From positions 27,060,852 to 27,124,851 of the forward strand of contig NC_056040.1 in assembly GCF_004379255.2 (NCBI RefSeq): DNA of 64,000 nt, given 5' to 3'. The DNA comes from Salvia splendens. Lineage: Eukaryota > Streptophyta > Magnoliopsida > Lamiales > Lamiaceae. The position numbers and the translations under genes are program-made. Positions 32,098 through 44,370 of this stretch are shown here, one piece after another (within the stretch, counting starts at the first letter, position 1; the number at the start of each line of letters is the position of its first letter). Below the pieces are notes generated by a model. The model saw only the letters and a list, made by a program, of their open reading frames with translations. It did not search any database and was not told the DNA's origin.

Positions 32098-33282
32098 TGG
32101 AAGGGCTTGGAAAGAGACGAAAATGCGATTAGAATGCGGATCAAGTTATATGGAATGATAACCGAACCGGTCGGATCAGTTAGCAAATGTCGTTACCAAT
32201 TAATCACTGCAGTCTTGCTCCCGCTCTTCCTTCCTTACCAAAGTAATTTGTAAACTCCCAATTTTGCACAACTTTAACAGTAAAGCGGCAAGTTCGGGGT
32301 CGATCCCTCAGAGAAGTTGGTGTGTCGAGTGTGTGAGTAGTGAACAGGGGGGTTGGCTGCTGCCACGCTTTAACTTGGGAGTTTTAACTACTGTTTTTAC
32401 TTTAGGCAGAATTAAACTAGCTAGCTTGATCAACAGAACTTTAACTACTAGGTCAAGTGAATTGCAGGTGATAGCGGAAAAGTAAATGCGCGGACTAAAA
32501 GCGAAAATAACTTTGATTAAACTAAAACTGAGTACAGCGTGAAATTTAAACTAAGCTAACACTTCGGAAACTAAGAAAGCGGTAAAAACTGAGATGAATC
32601 TCAGCGGGAGACTTAAGATAATTCTAACAGAAATGAGTATTCTGCAGCGCTCCCTTCGGTTTCCCTTTTAACTAAGCTATTTGGAGAGCTAAACTAAGCT
32701 AGAGAACTGAACTAAACTAAACTAGAGAGCTGAACTAAACTAGATAACTAAGCTAAGCTAAAGTAGACGGAAAGTAAAGTATCGGATCCACTCTTTGTGA
32801 TGACACACCCTCTATTTATAAGCTCGATTCGGCCCCTAGCTGGATAACGATCTTGACAGGGAATATTCACTCATGCTGAGAATGAGCAACTCATTGATTG
32901 CTACGTGCCCTTTCTTCTAGAATGACGATGCTTTTGAGTAACAGATTCCTGACTCAGCTCCGTCCTTGCGTCTCATAAGCTAGCACATGTCCCCTTCTAG
33001 AACGTCGTCCTTGATAACAGAATGGTGCGCCATATCCAGCTCATTTCCTCACGTGTTCTTCTTCTAGAAGCCAGCGGTCCCCGCCTAACTGCTTGATCAC
33101 TCCCCCTTGATCAACTCCCCCGATTGTTGGCCTTTTATCACCTTTTGTACTTGCTTGATCAGTTCGGCCTTGCTGCCTTGGTCAAGTGGCATTTCTGCAC
33201 ATTTAACACTTGTTTTGCGCGATAAACCGATCAAGTAGCATACATTTTACCCTTAAACCGATGCATGAAATGTGCCTTATCA
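32098..33282 (-). repeat. 3' LTR of the gypsy element
   Basis: Begins TGGAAGGGCTTGG and ends CTTATCA on the plus strand (TG..CA ends). It matches 43179-44365 almost throughout; visible differences include a few substitutions and a small insertion in a CTAAACTAGAGAGC-type repeat. It contains internal tandem phrases (AACTAAACTAGA). Confidence 0.92.
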
Positions 33283-34955
33283 AACTGCTCACACTTAAAA
33301 CATACTTGTCCTCAAGTATAAAGAAAAAGAAAAGAAAAAGATAAGGCAAATTTCAGGCATGGTTTACTTATTTCACAAGTAAAAGAAAAAAAACAAAAAG
33401 AAAAACAAGACTTAAAGATAAAAACACGTATTTACATATATGCATCAACAATCATACCCGAGGTCGAGGCCAATCCATTTGTCAGTAGCCTGTGTTCTTT
33501 CTCTTTCGCCTTTGCTTGATCAAGGTGTCAGCTTGTCAAGATTGCTCAATTTAAAAACCACTGTTGGATTCACTCAGTCACTCATTTCTCACTAGAGATG
33601 TTAAAACTGTTCACTCAGTGTTGCCATAAATTTAATACCTTGAATCGAACTGCACAAGATAGTTCCTTAAGGTCTATATTTTGGGTTGTAACGGGGCTCA
33701 AGGGTAGTAACGTATTAGGGTAGGGTCCTAGGGGTTCTAAGTTCAAAAAATAAATTTTAAAAGAAAAATCACATGAGTAAAAAAGCCAAAGATTTGACTA
33801 ACTCGCTGGATCAGATTTGGGACATTTATTTCTTCCTCTTCTTGATGCTCCTTCTCGGTCAAACTTCGACCTTTAGCCTTATAACTTTCGGCTCCTTTTC
33901 TGACTTTTGATTATCTGGGTCAGGTTACAACTATTTCCTGCCCTTTCTTTTTCTCAAATCTTTTCTTCATTTTTTTTAATGATCAACCCGATTGTCTAAC
34001 TTGATCAACCTAGCTACCCTTTAATTCTTTCATTCTATTGCTATCCCTTTTTTTTTCCCTTGATAAACTTCTATCTCCTTGACCCTCTTTCCTTATGTGA
34101 TATGAAACTTTGAATTTGGTTTTAAGGCTTCAAAGAATGGGTAAGAGTGTTTGGGCTCAAAGTGGTTAATTAAGGGGTGCCTTGATTAATGAGGCGGGTT
34201 CGTGGAACGAAGGAAGAAAACGACTCAAAAGGCTAAGTCCTAGTGCCTTTAGTCCTTACTACTTGTGCAATTTTCATCTTAATATTAAAAGTCAGCCTCT
34301 CGTAAAATTTTCTTTTGTAAAAGTAGTAGAAAGTGTTATACTTTTGGCTTATAACTCATATATAGAGAGGCTTCACAGTTGGTTTAGAAATTGAGTGTTT
34401 CCATCATACTTGCGTTGTTCAAATTGATCAAGTTTTTGCAATCAAGTTTTTACATGCGAGCATACTGAATCCTTTTTCTAACTCTTCCAAAAGGTAATCA
34501 AGTCTTCCATTTATCCAATTTCATGCATATTGCCTAATATATTACTAACTGAAATTTGTTACTTTTGAAAATTTTAGCATGTGTATGATTTTACTGTAAC
34601 TAACCCGTCCCCCCTCCCCACTGCATATGAACTCGTCCTTGAGGGACTGGATGCAGTGGAAAAAAGGGTTAGGCACAGGCAACGGCTCAACAAACAAGGG
34701 AAACTTCTCATACTTAGACCAGACACTGGGCTAAGTGTGAGACAGCGCCAGCGATCAAAACATGCTAACAAATATATAAACAACAAGACAAGACAATAAA
34801 GCAGGCAACAACAATAAGAGCAAAAACGAGCATGCATGCTTCTCACAATTAGACCCAAAACAGGTCTAAGTGTGAAACAAGTATTTACAAACCAACAAGA
34901 AAATTAAATTGTTTGAAGCAAAATGAACTGAGATTTGGGGGGAGGGGGGTTGTAC
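33283..34955. other. Noncoding region between the third ORF and the 3' LTR of the gypsy element
   Basis: About 1.7 kb without a convincing ORF, matched in order by 57528-59190 of the second gypsy element. Shared landmarks include CTCACACTTAAAACATACTT, CATACCCGAGGT, AAGATAGTTCCTTAAGGTC, GGGTAGGGTCCTAGGGG and AGTCCTTACTACTTGTGC. A long untranslated 3' region of this sort is usual in Athila-like elements. Confidence 0.7.
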
Positions 34956-36474
34956 TTAGGGTTTCCTGTGAGGCTGACTTGGGGATGCTGAAAGTGGTCT
35001 GGAGGATGTTTGGCACCGAGGTGGAGGAGAGCTTTCAGAGGGAGGTGGTGGTTGCATAGCGAGGGCCAGCTGGCGAATAGCCTGCAGAATCCTGGATTGA
35101 GTGACTAGTTGGGCGTCTGAATTTGCCACTAGCTGCGTCAGCATTTGCTCTATGTGGAGCCTCCACTCATTGTTAGCGCGTGCAGCCTCCTCTGGCTCTG
35201 GTATAGTTGTTAGCTCCAACCTCTGCCTTGGATGCCTGTCGGGACTCGCCGGCCGATCCGTCGTCATCCTCCTTTTATCGCGTCTAGCCTCCTCCAGCTC
35301 TGCCTGCCTTGCCCCCTGTTGCTCTGCCTGCTTTTCCTTCCGAACCTTCGAGATAAAGCGGAGTCTCCCGTTACGCAGCCTTTCAAGTACCTGAATTCTT
35401 ACAAAGAAATCAGTGTTAAACAGTTCTGGTTTTGGGCAGCGACTGGGAAGCTCCACACCCTCCTGGAATTCCAGGGTCCAATTTCGCCTTAGGTAGGCTC
35501 CGAGAAGGTGGCAAACGTTGAGGTGGTGGGCATGGCGATTTGCAATCTGACTGATCGAGTAAGCAATCCAGTAGCCCAGATGCACCCTCCTTTGTTCCTT
35601 CATGCACCACATAAAATAGAGCTCGGCCAGAGTGATAATTGACAATGTGTTGTGGTGGCCAAGGAGATTGCATGCTAGGTAGGCTTGAGCAAGATGGAGG
35701 GACGGATCAGCAATATGGTCCCCTCTGGACTCAGAAGCTTTAAACTCGGGGGCACGTCCGTTGCATAAGGCCTGACAGACTGCCTGCTGATCAAAGTCGG
35801 ACCTCCTCCGAGGAAGGCCGATGTCGCGCCTGAACCATTCTCCACTAGCGACCTGGGCTTCTGTATGCAGCCCCATTCACACAGAGAACTCGTTCACGGT
35901 CATCTTCTGAGGTCCGTGGTCAACACCACAGTCTGTTTGGTATATTCAACAGCAGAGGGTGATGTCGGTCTTCCCTGTTGCCTGCGGGATGTCCGGGCCC
36001 ACCGGATTTCCCTATCCTCAGTGTCACTGCCCCCATCTCCTTCTCTTGAAGGGGCAGGTTGATCAGCAATAACAATGCCCCGAGTGGCGGGGCGCATCTT
36101 CTTTGAGGGAGGAGGAACAGTCCCCTTCCATTTCATTTTCTTCCAGCAGTCCTCAACAGCCCTCTTTTTTCTCTCGGCCTCTCCGGTTTCCTGGTTTATC
36201 GCCCCAGCGGCTCCTAGGTTCTCTGGCTCATCTGGCATACTCGACATTTGCCGTGCTATACGGCGTCTTTCCTCTTGCCCTTCTGCCCTTTGCATGCTGG
36301 CCATTCTAGCCTCCACCTCCTCCACCAGCCTATTGACGTCCCCTTTGCGTGCCCGACGGTGCAACAACTCCTCTTCCTCCTCTGGAACCGATTCATCCTC
36401 TGCCTGAGGAATGAAGTTCCATTCTGCTCCCCTTCGTTGTAATATTTCTCTAGGAGGAGGCAGAAGGTCCTCCG
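34956..36474 (-). pseudogene. Third (env-position) ORF of the gypsy element, Athila-type, truncated and frameshifted
   Basis: Two pieces in reading order. 36474-35900 encodes an acidic, charged region (QAEDESVPEEEEELL, later SREGDGGSDTED). 35876-34956 encodes the conserved part found in plant Athila-type third ORFs (EWFRRDIGLP, KASESRGDHIADPSL, LAELYFMWCMKEQRR, HHLNVCHLLGAYLRRN), followed by a coiled-coil-like basic segment and a Pro/Ser tail. Compared with the second gypsy element, a block just before MGLHTEAQVA is missing here, joining two frames. No signal peptide or fusion domain is evident, so env-like refers only to position. The N-terminal part is replaced by duplicated pol. Confidence 0.75.
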
Positions 36475-37100
36475 TAGAATAGATAATCCCGATTGAAACC
36501 AACTTGACAATTTTCTTCAGCACCTCTTCCCTCATGTTGGGGTTGAGTTTCCGTTGTTGGTCGCGGTGTGGCTTGGCTCCTTCCTCCAATCGTATGTGAT
36601 GCATACATAAGTCTGGGCTGATGCCCACTAAATCTGTCAGCTTCCAGCCAATAGTCTTCTGATTTCTTCTTAATACTTCCAACAATCTGTCTTCCTGCCC
36701 CTGGGTCAAGTGGCTGTTGATGATAACGGGCATTGTTTCGCCCTCACCTAGGTAGGCGTACTTTAGATGTGCTAGAAGAGGTTTCAATTCTTTTGCGGGT
36801 TTTGGCTCTTCATTGGGCAGAGGGTTCTCAGCTGCCTCTTGTTCCAGTGGCTTGCCTTGATCAAGCCGTTTTGCTAAGCTAGAAACTTGAGCTATCCTAC
36901 TTGACCCAGCTGGCCTCGGGCGCCCGCAAAATTCCGATATTGCTTTCACGACGGCCTGGTCGTCCATCTCTCCGACTTTCATGGTATCGTACCACTCTTC
37001 CACTTCTTTTTCGACCTTCTTATCTGCAGCGCATTGAACTGTCTCTTTAATAATTCTTCCTCCAAATACTCATGTACCAAGGGCTCAGTCACATCTATGG
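36475..37100 (-). repeat. Ectopic copy of pol sequence (matches 40237-40866)
   Basis: This 626-bp segment is nearly identical to 40237-40866 of the same element, with a few substitutions and a 4-bp indel near 37025. It encodes the stretch before reverse transcriptase (EEWYDTMKVGEMDDQAVVKA through KLVSIGIIYS). Its reading frame runs straight into the env-position ORF at 36474, making a chimeric frame (37003-35900). The copy begins and ends abruptly at unrelated sequence. Confidence 0.92.
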
Positions 37101-37566
37101 GATTCTGTACTGTTGAGATCCTTGCAGCTCTTCGCGTACAGACGCGCCTTTTCAGAGTGCCAGCTGGCTTAGCTTCTCTGATACGTTTTATCCCTCTCTC
37201 CAAGGTGTCCTTCCACTGTGACGGTTGGCGCTTCCTGACACCTTTTCAGTGACTGCGCACGTCCTTTCATCACCTGCCCTGCTCAACTCAATCACTGTAC
37301 CATCAATTAAATTCGAATTGTTCTGACCAAGTGGAGAATTAGTTTTTGATAAAAATCAATTGGCTCCACTTGATCAGTTTCCTTCCTTTCTTCCGACTTT
37401 TAATTAACTAATAAAATAAAACTAACATACTAAAGACTATTTATACTAACTACTAAGGACTTAACCAGGTTCCCCTAGGATGTCACTTGATCAGTTTAAT
37501 AGATAAGTACTTTGTCGCTTGATCACGCAGACTACCCATGAGTACCCGATCATCCCTGTTACCTGA

Positions 37567-40500
37567 TCACTGTAGAGAGTCAGGCATGAGTAATGGAATG
37601 TCGTCCACCACAAATGCCTCCATTCCTTCTCTATATGGCTTTACCCTATGACCATTCACCATGAAGGAAGGCGAATTTGGATTGCTTCCTTGGAGTTCGA
37701 TTGCACCATTTTTTCGGAGGGCGATAATGGTATAAGAACCTATCCACATTGATCTGAGCTTTCCTGGCATCAATTTCAGTCTGGACTGGAACAGCAGTAC
37801 CCTCTGGCCCACCTTGAGTTCCTTCTTGCGAAGGTTCTTGTCGTGCCACATTTTGGTCTTTTCTTTGTACCACATGGCAGAGTCATAGGCATCCAGACGG
37901 AGCTCTTCAAGCTCTTGTAGCTGCATTCTCCTTTCTGCAGTTCCAGCCTCGGTGTTTATGTTCATTTCTTTGAATGCCCAATAGGCTTGATGTTCCACCC
38001 CTACAGGTAAATGGCACATTTCCCAAATACCAATCGGTACGGGGACATTCCGATAGGCGTTTTGAACGCTGTCCTGTAAGCCCAGAGTGCGTCCTCGAGT
38101 CGGCGGCTCCAGTCTTTCCTGGTGGGATTGACTGTCTTTTCTAGAATTGCCTTGATTTCTCTATTCGAAACCTCAGCCTGTCCATTGGACTGTGGGTGGT
38201 AAGGTGCGGATAGGCGGTGGTGGACTCCATACTTTCGCATCAAGGCTTCAATAGTTCTGTTGACGAAATGAGTTCCTTGGTCAGGGACAATAGCCCGTGG
38301 CACCCCGTATCGGGTAAATATGTTCGATTTCAAGAACTTTGCCACTTCGTCACACGTCCTAGTTGCCTTGCCTCAATCCATTTGGACACATAGTCCACTG
38401 CCACCAGTATGTATAGATTTCCTTCAGACGCGGGAAAAGGGTCCCATGAAGTCCATTCCCCATACATCAAATATTTCGCAGACAATAATGGGGATCTGAG
38501 GCATCTCATCTCTTGTAGATATCCCTCCAGTAAGCTGGCATCGAGGGCACCTTTTGCAGAATTCGTAAGCATCTTTATGGATGGAAGGCCAGTAAAACCC
38601 ACTATCAAGTACTTTCCTTGCTGTCTTCTTTGGTCCAAAGTGGCCACCGCAAGCTAGTGTGTGGCAGTGGATCATTACATCTTCCTGCTCCCATTCAGGT
38701 ATACAGCGTCGGATTACTTGATCTGCCCCCATTTTCCATACGTAAGGATCGTCCCAATAGAAGTACCGGGAATCGCTCTTAAGCTTCAACTTTTATGCCC
38801 TTGTAATTTCATCACCCCCGGGTAGCTCTCCTGTTACCAAGTAGTTGGCCATGTCAGCAAACCATGGCTCTTTCCGCGTGTGTTGTTCCTTGCTCCTTGC
38901 TCCTTGCTCAGCTTGATCAATCTCTTCTACTTGGTTGACCCACTGACATTCAGACGTTGTCTTGACCAGATATAGGTGTTCCTCAGGGAAGGCGTCTGAA
39001 ATGGCTTCACCGTTATCGTTTTGCAAAATTCGGCTTAGGTAATCAGCCACTTTGTTCTCACATCCCTTTTTATCCACTGCTTCCCAATCAAACTCCTGTA
39101 AGAGGAGTACCCATCTGATCAATCGCGGCTTCGATTCCTTCTTTGTCAAGAGGTATTTGATGGCCGCATGGGCCGTATACACTATCACTTTAGACCCTAG
39201 CAGGTAAGGTCTGAACTTCTCGAATGCGAAAACCACCGATAGCATTTCCTTCTCGGTCACGTCATAACTCCTTTGTGCCTGATTTAGAGTTTTGGAAGCG
39301 TAGAAAATGACGTAACTTTTTCCTTCAATCTTCTGCCCTAATACTGCCCGCACAGCATAGTCACTAGCATCGCACATCACCTCGAAGGGGTGATTCCAGT
39401 CGGGGGCACGTATTATTGGGGAGCTTATCAATCTATCCTTCAGAAATTGGAATGCGGTTTTGCAGACATCTGAGAAGTCAAACTCCACATCGTTCTGAAG
39501 AAGTCTCGTTAGAGGCTGGGCTATTTTCGCGAAATCTTTGATGAATATTCTATAGAACCCAGCGTGCCCCAAAAAGGCTCTGATCTCCTTCTGGTTGGTT
39601 GGGTATGTGAGTTTTGCGATGATCGCTACTTTTGCTAGGTCGACCTCGATTCCCCTGCTTGACACTACATGTCCCAAGACTATCCCTTCAGTAACCATAC
39701 AATGGCATTTCTCAAAATTCAGAACCAAGTCCTTCTGGCGGCAACTTTCTAATACCCTGTTTAGGTTATGCAGTCCTTGATCGAAATCGTCCCCATAGAC
39801 AGTAAAGTCATCCATGAAGATCTCAATGCAGTCTTCCAACAGGTCCGAGAAAATACTCATCACGCATCTCTGGAAGGTGCCCGGGGCATTAAAGAGGCCA
39901 AAGGGCATTCTCCTGTAAGCGTAAGTGCCAAAGGGGCAAGTGAACGTCGTCTTCTCTTGGTCATCCGGATTCACAGCGATCTGGAAATAACCGCTATAGC
40001 CATCCCGAAAGCTGAAATACTGCTTCCCTGCCAATTTCTCCAACATTTGATCAATGAACGAAAGAGGGAAGTGATCCTTCTTCGTAGCTTGATTCAACTT
40101 CCTATAATCTATGCACATTCTCCACCCAGTAACTGGCCTTGTCGGTATTAATTCGTTTTTTTTTCATTTTTTACCACCTGAATCCCTCATTTCTTAGGCA
40201 CCATGTGTACTGGGCTGACCCAGTTACTGTCGGGAATAGAATAGATAATCCCGATTGAAACCAACTTGACAATTTCCTTCAGCACCTCTTCCCTCATGTT
40301 GGGGTTGAGTTTCCGTTGTTGGTCGCGGTGTGGCTTGGCTCCTTCCTCCAATCGTATGTGATGCATACATAAGTTTGGGCTGATGCCCACTAAATCTGTC
40401 AGCTTCCAGCCAATAGTCTTCTGATTTCTTCTTAATACTTCCAACAATCTGTCTTCCTGCCCCTGGGTCAAGTGGCTGTTGATGATAACGGGCATTGTTT

Positions 40501-40996
40501 CGCCCTCACCTAGGTAGGCGTACTTTAGATGTGCTGGAAGAGGTTTCAATTTCTTTGCGGGTTTTGGCTCTTCATTGGGCAGAGGGTTCTCTGCTGCCTC
40601 TTGTTCCAGTGGCTTGCCTTGATCAAGCCGTTTTGCTAAGCTAGAAACTTGAGCTATCCTACTTGACCCAGCTGGCCTCGGGCGCCCGCAAAATTCTGAT
40701 ATTGCTTTCACGGCGGCCTGGTCGTCCATCTCTCCGACTTTCATGGTATCGTACCACTCTTCCACTTCTTTTTCGACCTCCTTATCTGCAGCCGAGTCAG
40801 TGAACTGTCTCTTTAATAATTCTTCCTCCAAATACTCATGTACCAAGGGCTCAGTCACATCTATGGAGTATACGTTTTCGCCGTCAGCTGGCTTTTTCAT
40901 GGCTTCATCAATATTAAACGTATACTGCTCTCCCTTGAAATCCAGGCTTATCGTCCCATTTCGGACGTCTATAATAGCTCTTGGAGGAGAGGTCAC
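37567..40996 (-). pseudogene. gypsy pol polyprotein: pre-RT region, reverse transcriptase, RNase H, integrase, frameshifted
   Basis: Reading from 40996: a pre-RT segment to 40187, a stop plus an A-run frameshift (about 40148-40190), then reverse transcriptase/RNase H (40118-38793). RT motifs include [28 protein letters not shown] and the active-site box FMDDF. RNase H has CDASD and TEKEML, but the later catalytic position reads YTAHAA where the second gypsy copy has YTDHAA. Integrase follows in several frames: zinc-binding CHTLACGGHFG..CKRCPRCQ (38789-38424), first aspartate in WGMDFMGPF, second-strand motif [12 protein letters not shown], then VPDQGTHF and [12 protein letters not shown] (38345-38001), and a C-terminal part to 37567. 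At least four frame breaks mean no full polyprotein. Confidence 0.93.
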
Positions 40997-41082
40997 TTCT
41001 CTGGATTACGGTAGAGACGTTCTCGTCTGTAATTAGTCTCCCTTCCTCATTAACCTTCCTTGCCAGGTAGTCTTTAATGAAC

Positions 41083-42890
41083 TTACTGATCGGGGGGCAT
41101 TTTTAACGCCGTCAAGAGCGGTACCTTCACATCCACGTCCTTGAACATACTTGCCACATCGATTGTGGCATCCCATTTCCTTGTCACCATTCCACGGTAC
41201 GGATAAGGCTTAACCCTTTTATTTTCTTCCTTCTGACTTTCTTCCGAGGCCACACCTCCCACCTTCTCCTTGCCCTTTTCTTTTACTTGATCCACTCTAC
41301 TAGATTCTCCCTCTCCCTCACGGCTTTGTCCGGAACCAGTTGCTGGAGATATCACAGGATGGCTGGAGCTTTGGTAGACTTTTCCCGACCTCAAGGATAC
41401 TTCACTAATATTCTCATGACCAGGTGGTTGTATAGTGGCTTCATTCCCCTTCAACTCGCCCAGCGACTCTGCAACTTGAGAGAGTTGTTTCATCAGCATT
41501 TCCAACGCCGTCCGCTGCTCTTTCTGAGCCTTCTGGATTTCCCGCATCGCATCATTTGGATGGTGCGGTACCAACATATCTCCGTGGCCTTCGTTGGGGT
41601 GTCGGTTGTATCTTTGATTCGGCGGTCCCCCACTATAGTTGGGCTGCGGGTAGTCAGATTGCCCGTAGTGTTCTTGCTGATATCGCGGCTGGTTTTACTG
41701 TTGATTTCCAGGGTGCTGATTTCCCCATAGGTGTAGTGGGATGTACATGACCATCTGGTTGTTCGGCTGCTTCCCTGGTTGCTAAACTAAGGGCCTTGCT
41801 GTCTGTACCCCCAGTTTCCCTCCGGTTGTCTGCTTGACCAGTTGGGTTGTCCCCCACTAGACCAGTTTCCTTGAGGTACGTTCTGTATTCTGTTTCCTCC
41901 AGAGTTTGGTCTATCCTGGATCCGTGCGGGCCAGTTGGGTTTCCCTTCAGAGGATTGTACTTGCTGGGTTAATAACTGGAGCGGTTGGCCTTGATTCTGA
42001 TCAGTCCATCAAAAATTGGGGTGGTCCCTCCATGGAGCATCTCTCTGCTTCCCCTGGATCCAGTTGCCATTTGCGTTCCAGTGGCCAACGACATTTGCTT
42101 GGGCCTGTGGCTCTACCTCAGGGGGAAACTCGCAATAGTAGTAGTGATGCTCTTCTGGTGGTGACGGTTGCGGCACATACTGTGGCTCTTTTGGTGTAGG
42201 TGGTGGAGGTGGCCTGACTTTCTCTACTGCCTCTAACAATTTTTTTTTCAAATCGAGCCTCCAACTTTTCATCGTTCCGCGCCTCTGCCACGTGCACTGC
42301 TCATCTCCTATACTGCCCTCGAGATGTCTCATACGACTGCTTGGCCTCAATAAGCCTCTCCAGGATATTTTTGGCTTGGCTAAATGCGGTTTTCGAGAAG
42401 TCCCCTTGAGCTGCGAGGTTGAGGTCGTTCTTACTATCCACAGTGAGTCCACTGTAGAAAACAGAGTAGACTTCTTTCTCCTCCATCTTGTGGTTGGGGC
42501 ATGCTTGAAGCAAACCTAGGAATCTGTCCCAATACTAGCCGAGGGGCTCGTCGTACTCCTGCCTAGCCTCTGTAATCTCCCTTTTCAGGGCACTTGTCTT
42601 CGATGCTGGAAAGAAGCGATCGAGAAATATCATGTGGAACTCAGCCCATGTCCTGATGGAACCTTCTGGCAGCCTTGACAGCTAGACACCCGCATCGCCC
42701 TTCAAAACGAAGGGAATAGCTTTGAGCCTGTAATCTTCGGATGTGGATCCAGCCGACACAGGCTGAATATCACTGTATCCGCAGAATTTCTCCAAAAAAG
42801 CGTACGGACACTCCTTCGAAAGACCGTAGGCTCCCTGTCGTCATGAGCGTGTAAAGAACCGATTCCAGAGTCATTGTCGGTGAGGGCCAT
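41083..42890 (-). pseudogene. gypsy gag, frameshifted
   Basis: Pieces in different frames are in gag order. 42890 downward holds MALTDNDSGIG and, after a frame change, ECPYAFLEKFCGYSD and RTWAEFHMIFLDRFFP, the retrotrans_gag capsid fold. Next come LLQACPNHKMEEKEV and FSQAKNILERLIEAK (42513-42301). A Gln/Asn/Pro-rich middle follows, then the C-terminal part 41577-41083 (MREIQKAQKEQRTALEMLMK). In-frame stops include one inside the capsid region. No CCHC zinc knuckle was recognised. Gag would package the element RNA in cytoplasmic particles; this copy cannot. Confidence 0.8.
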
Positions 42891-43157
42891 CTTGCTTCTG
42901 CTTGTTCAGGTGGTGGGGGTTGTGTGTTTTACTCGGCGGCTGCTGCTGCTTCTAATGCGGCTCTGTAACGAGTGGTGACAACTCCGGCTTCCTGGACTCT
43001 CCAATGAGCGTTAATCTCTCTGTATAGAAAGGGGTGATTCCAGTGTCCACCGCGTTGGTACCTTCTCATCAACAGTGAAATACAAAAAATGAGAAAACAA
43101 GGAAATAAAACTATATACACCTACGCACTACGCACAAACATAAAGTAATACCATGCT

Positions 43158-43175
43158 TCCCCGACAACGGCGACA
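43158..43175 (-). other. Primer-binding site of the gypsy element
   Basis: On the minus strand the 18 bases after the 5' LTR and a short spacer read TGTCGCCGTTGTCGGGGA, two changes from the TGGCGCCGTTGCCGGGGA primer site common in Athila/Tat elements, which is usually assigned to a tRNA-Asp primer. Position next to the LTR supports the call; the tRNA identity is from memory. Confidence 0.75.
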
Positions 43176-43178
43176 TTT

Positions 43179-44365
43179 TGGAAGGGCTTGGAAAGAGACG
43201 AAAACGCTATTAGAATGCGGATCAAGTTATATGGAATGATAACCGAACCGGTCGGATCAGTTAGCAAATGTCGTTGCCACTTAATCACTGCAGTCTTGCT
43301 CCCGCTCTTCCTTCCTTACCAAAGTAATTTGTAAACTCCCAATTTTACACAACTTTAATAGTAAAGCGGCAAGTTCGGGGTCGATCACACAGAGAAGTTG
43401 GTGTGTCGAGTGTGTGAGTAGTGAACAGGGGGGTTGGCTGTTGCCACGCTTTAACTTGGGTGTTTTAACTACTGTTTTTACTCTAGGCAGAATTAAACTA
43501 GCTAACTTGATCAACGGAACTTTAACTACTTGGTCAAGTGAATTACAGGTGATAGCGGAAAAGTAAATGCGCGGATTAAAAGCGAAAATAACTTTTATTA
43601 AACTAAAACTGAGTACAACGTGAAATTTAAACTAAGCTAACACTTCGGAAACTAAGAAAGCGGTAAAAACTGAGATGAATATCAGCGGGAGACTTAAGAT
43701 AACGCTAACAGAAATGAGTAATCTGTAGCGCTCCCTTCGGTCGTCTTTTAACTAAGCTATCTGGAGAGCTAAACTAAGCTAGAGAACTGAACTAAATTAA
43801 ACTAGAGAGCTGAACTAAACTAGATAACTAAACTAGAGAGCTGAACTAGACTGAAAGTAAAGTATCGGATCCACTCTTTGTGATGACACACCCTCTATTT
43901 ATAAGCTCGATTCTGCCTCCAGCTGGATAACGATCTTGACAGGGAATATTCACTCATGCTGAGAATGAGTGCCTCATTGATTGCTACGTGCCCTTTCTTC
44001 TAGAATGACGACGCTTTTGAGTAACAGATTCCTGACTCAGCTCCGTCCTTGCGTCTCATAAGCTAGCACGTGCCCCCTTCTAGAACGTCGTCCTTGATAA
44101 CAGAATGGTGCTCCATATCCAGCTCATTTCCTCACGTGTTCTTCTTCTAGAAGCCAGCGGTCCCCGCCTAACTGCTTGATCACTCCCCCTTGATCAACTC
44201 CTCCGATTCTTGGCCTTTTATCGCCTTTTGTACTTGCTTGATCAGTTCGGCCTTGCTACCTTGGTCAAGTGGCATTTCTGCACATTTAACACTTGTTTTG
44301 CGCCATAAACCGATTAAGTAGCATACATTTTACCCTTAAACCGATGCATGAAATGAGTCTAATCA
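43179..44365 (-). repeat. 5' LTR of the gypsy element
   Basis: Matches 32098-33282. Plus-strand ends TGGAAGGGC and TAATCA. CTCAC follows at 44366-44370. In reading direction it should carry the promoter; a CTATTTATAAGCTCG segment (on the plus strand near 43895) occurs in both LTRs and might contain a TATA-like box. Confidence 0.92.
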
Positions 44366-44370
44366 CTCAC

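Larger units (their letters stand above)
32098..44365 (-). mobile_element. Complete Ty3/gypsy LTR retrotransposon, Athila-like, 12.3 kb
   Basis: Two near-identical LTRs (32098-33282 and 43179-44365) bound the element. CTCAC is duplicated on both outer sides (32093-32097, 44366-44370). All genes read on the minus strand, so the 5' LTR is on the right. Order in reading direction: 5' LTR, primer-binding site (43158-43175), gag, pol (protease region, reverse transcriptase, RNase H, integrase), then a third ORF in the env position, a long noncoding stretch and the 3' LTR. A third ORF after integrase and a TGGCGCCGTTGCCGGGGA-type primer site are typical of the Athila/Tat group. Every ORF has frameshifts or stops, so the copy is defective, although the similar LTRs suggest a fairly recent insertion. 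Confidence 0.93.

Noticed and set aside
34956..36474. Third gypsy ORF as evidence of an infectious retrovirus-like agent
   Set aside because: No signal peptide, cleavage site or fusion/transmembrane pattern is visible; the domain is the usual Athila-type ORF of unknown role.
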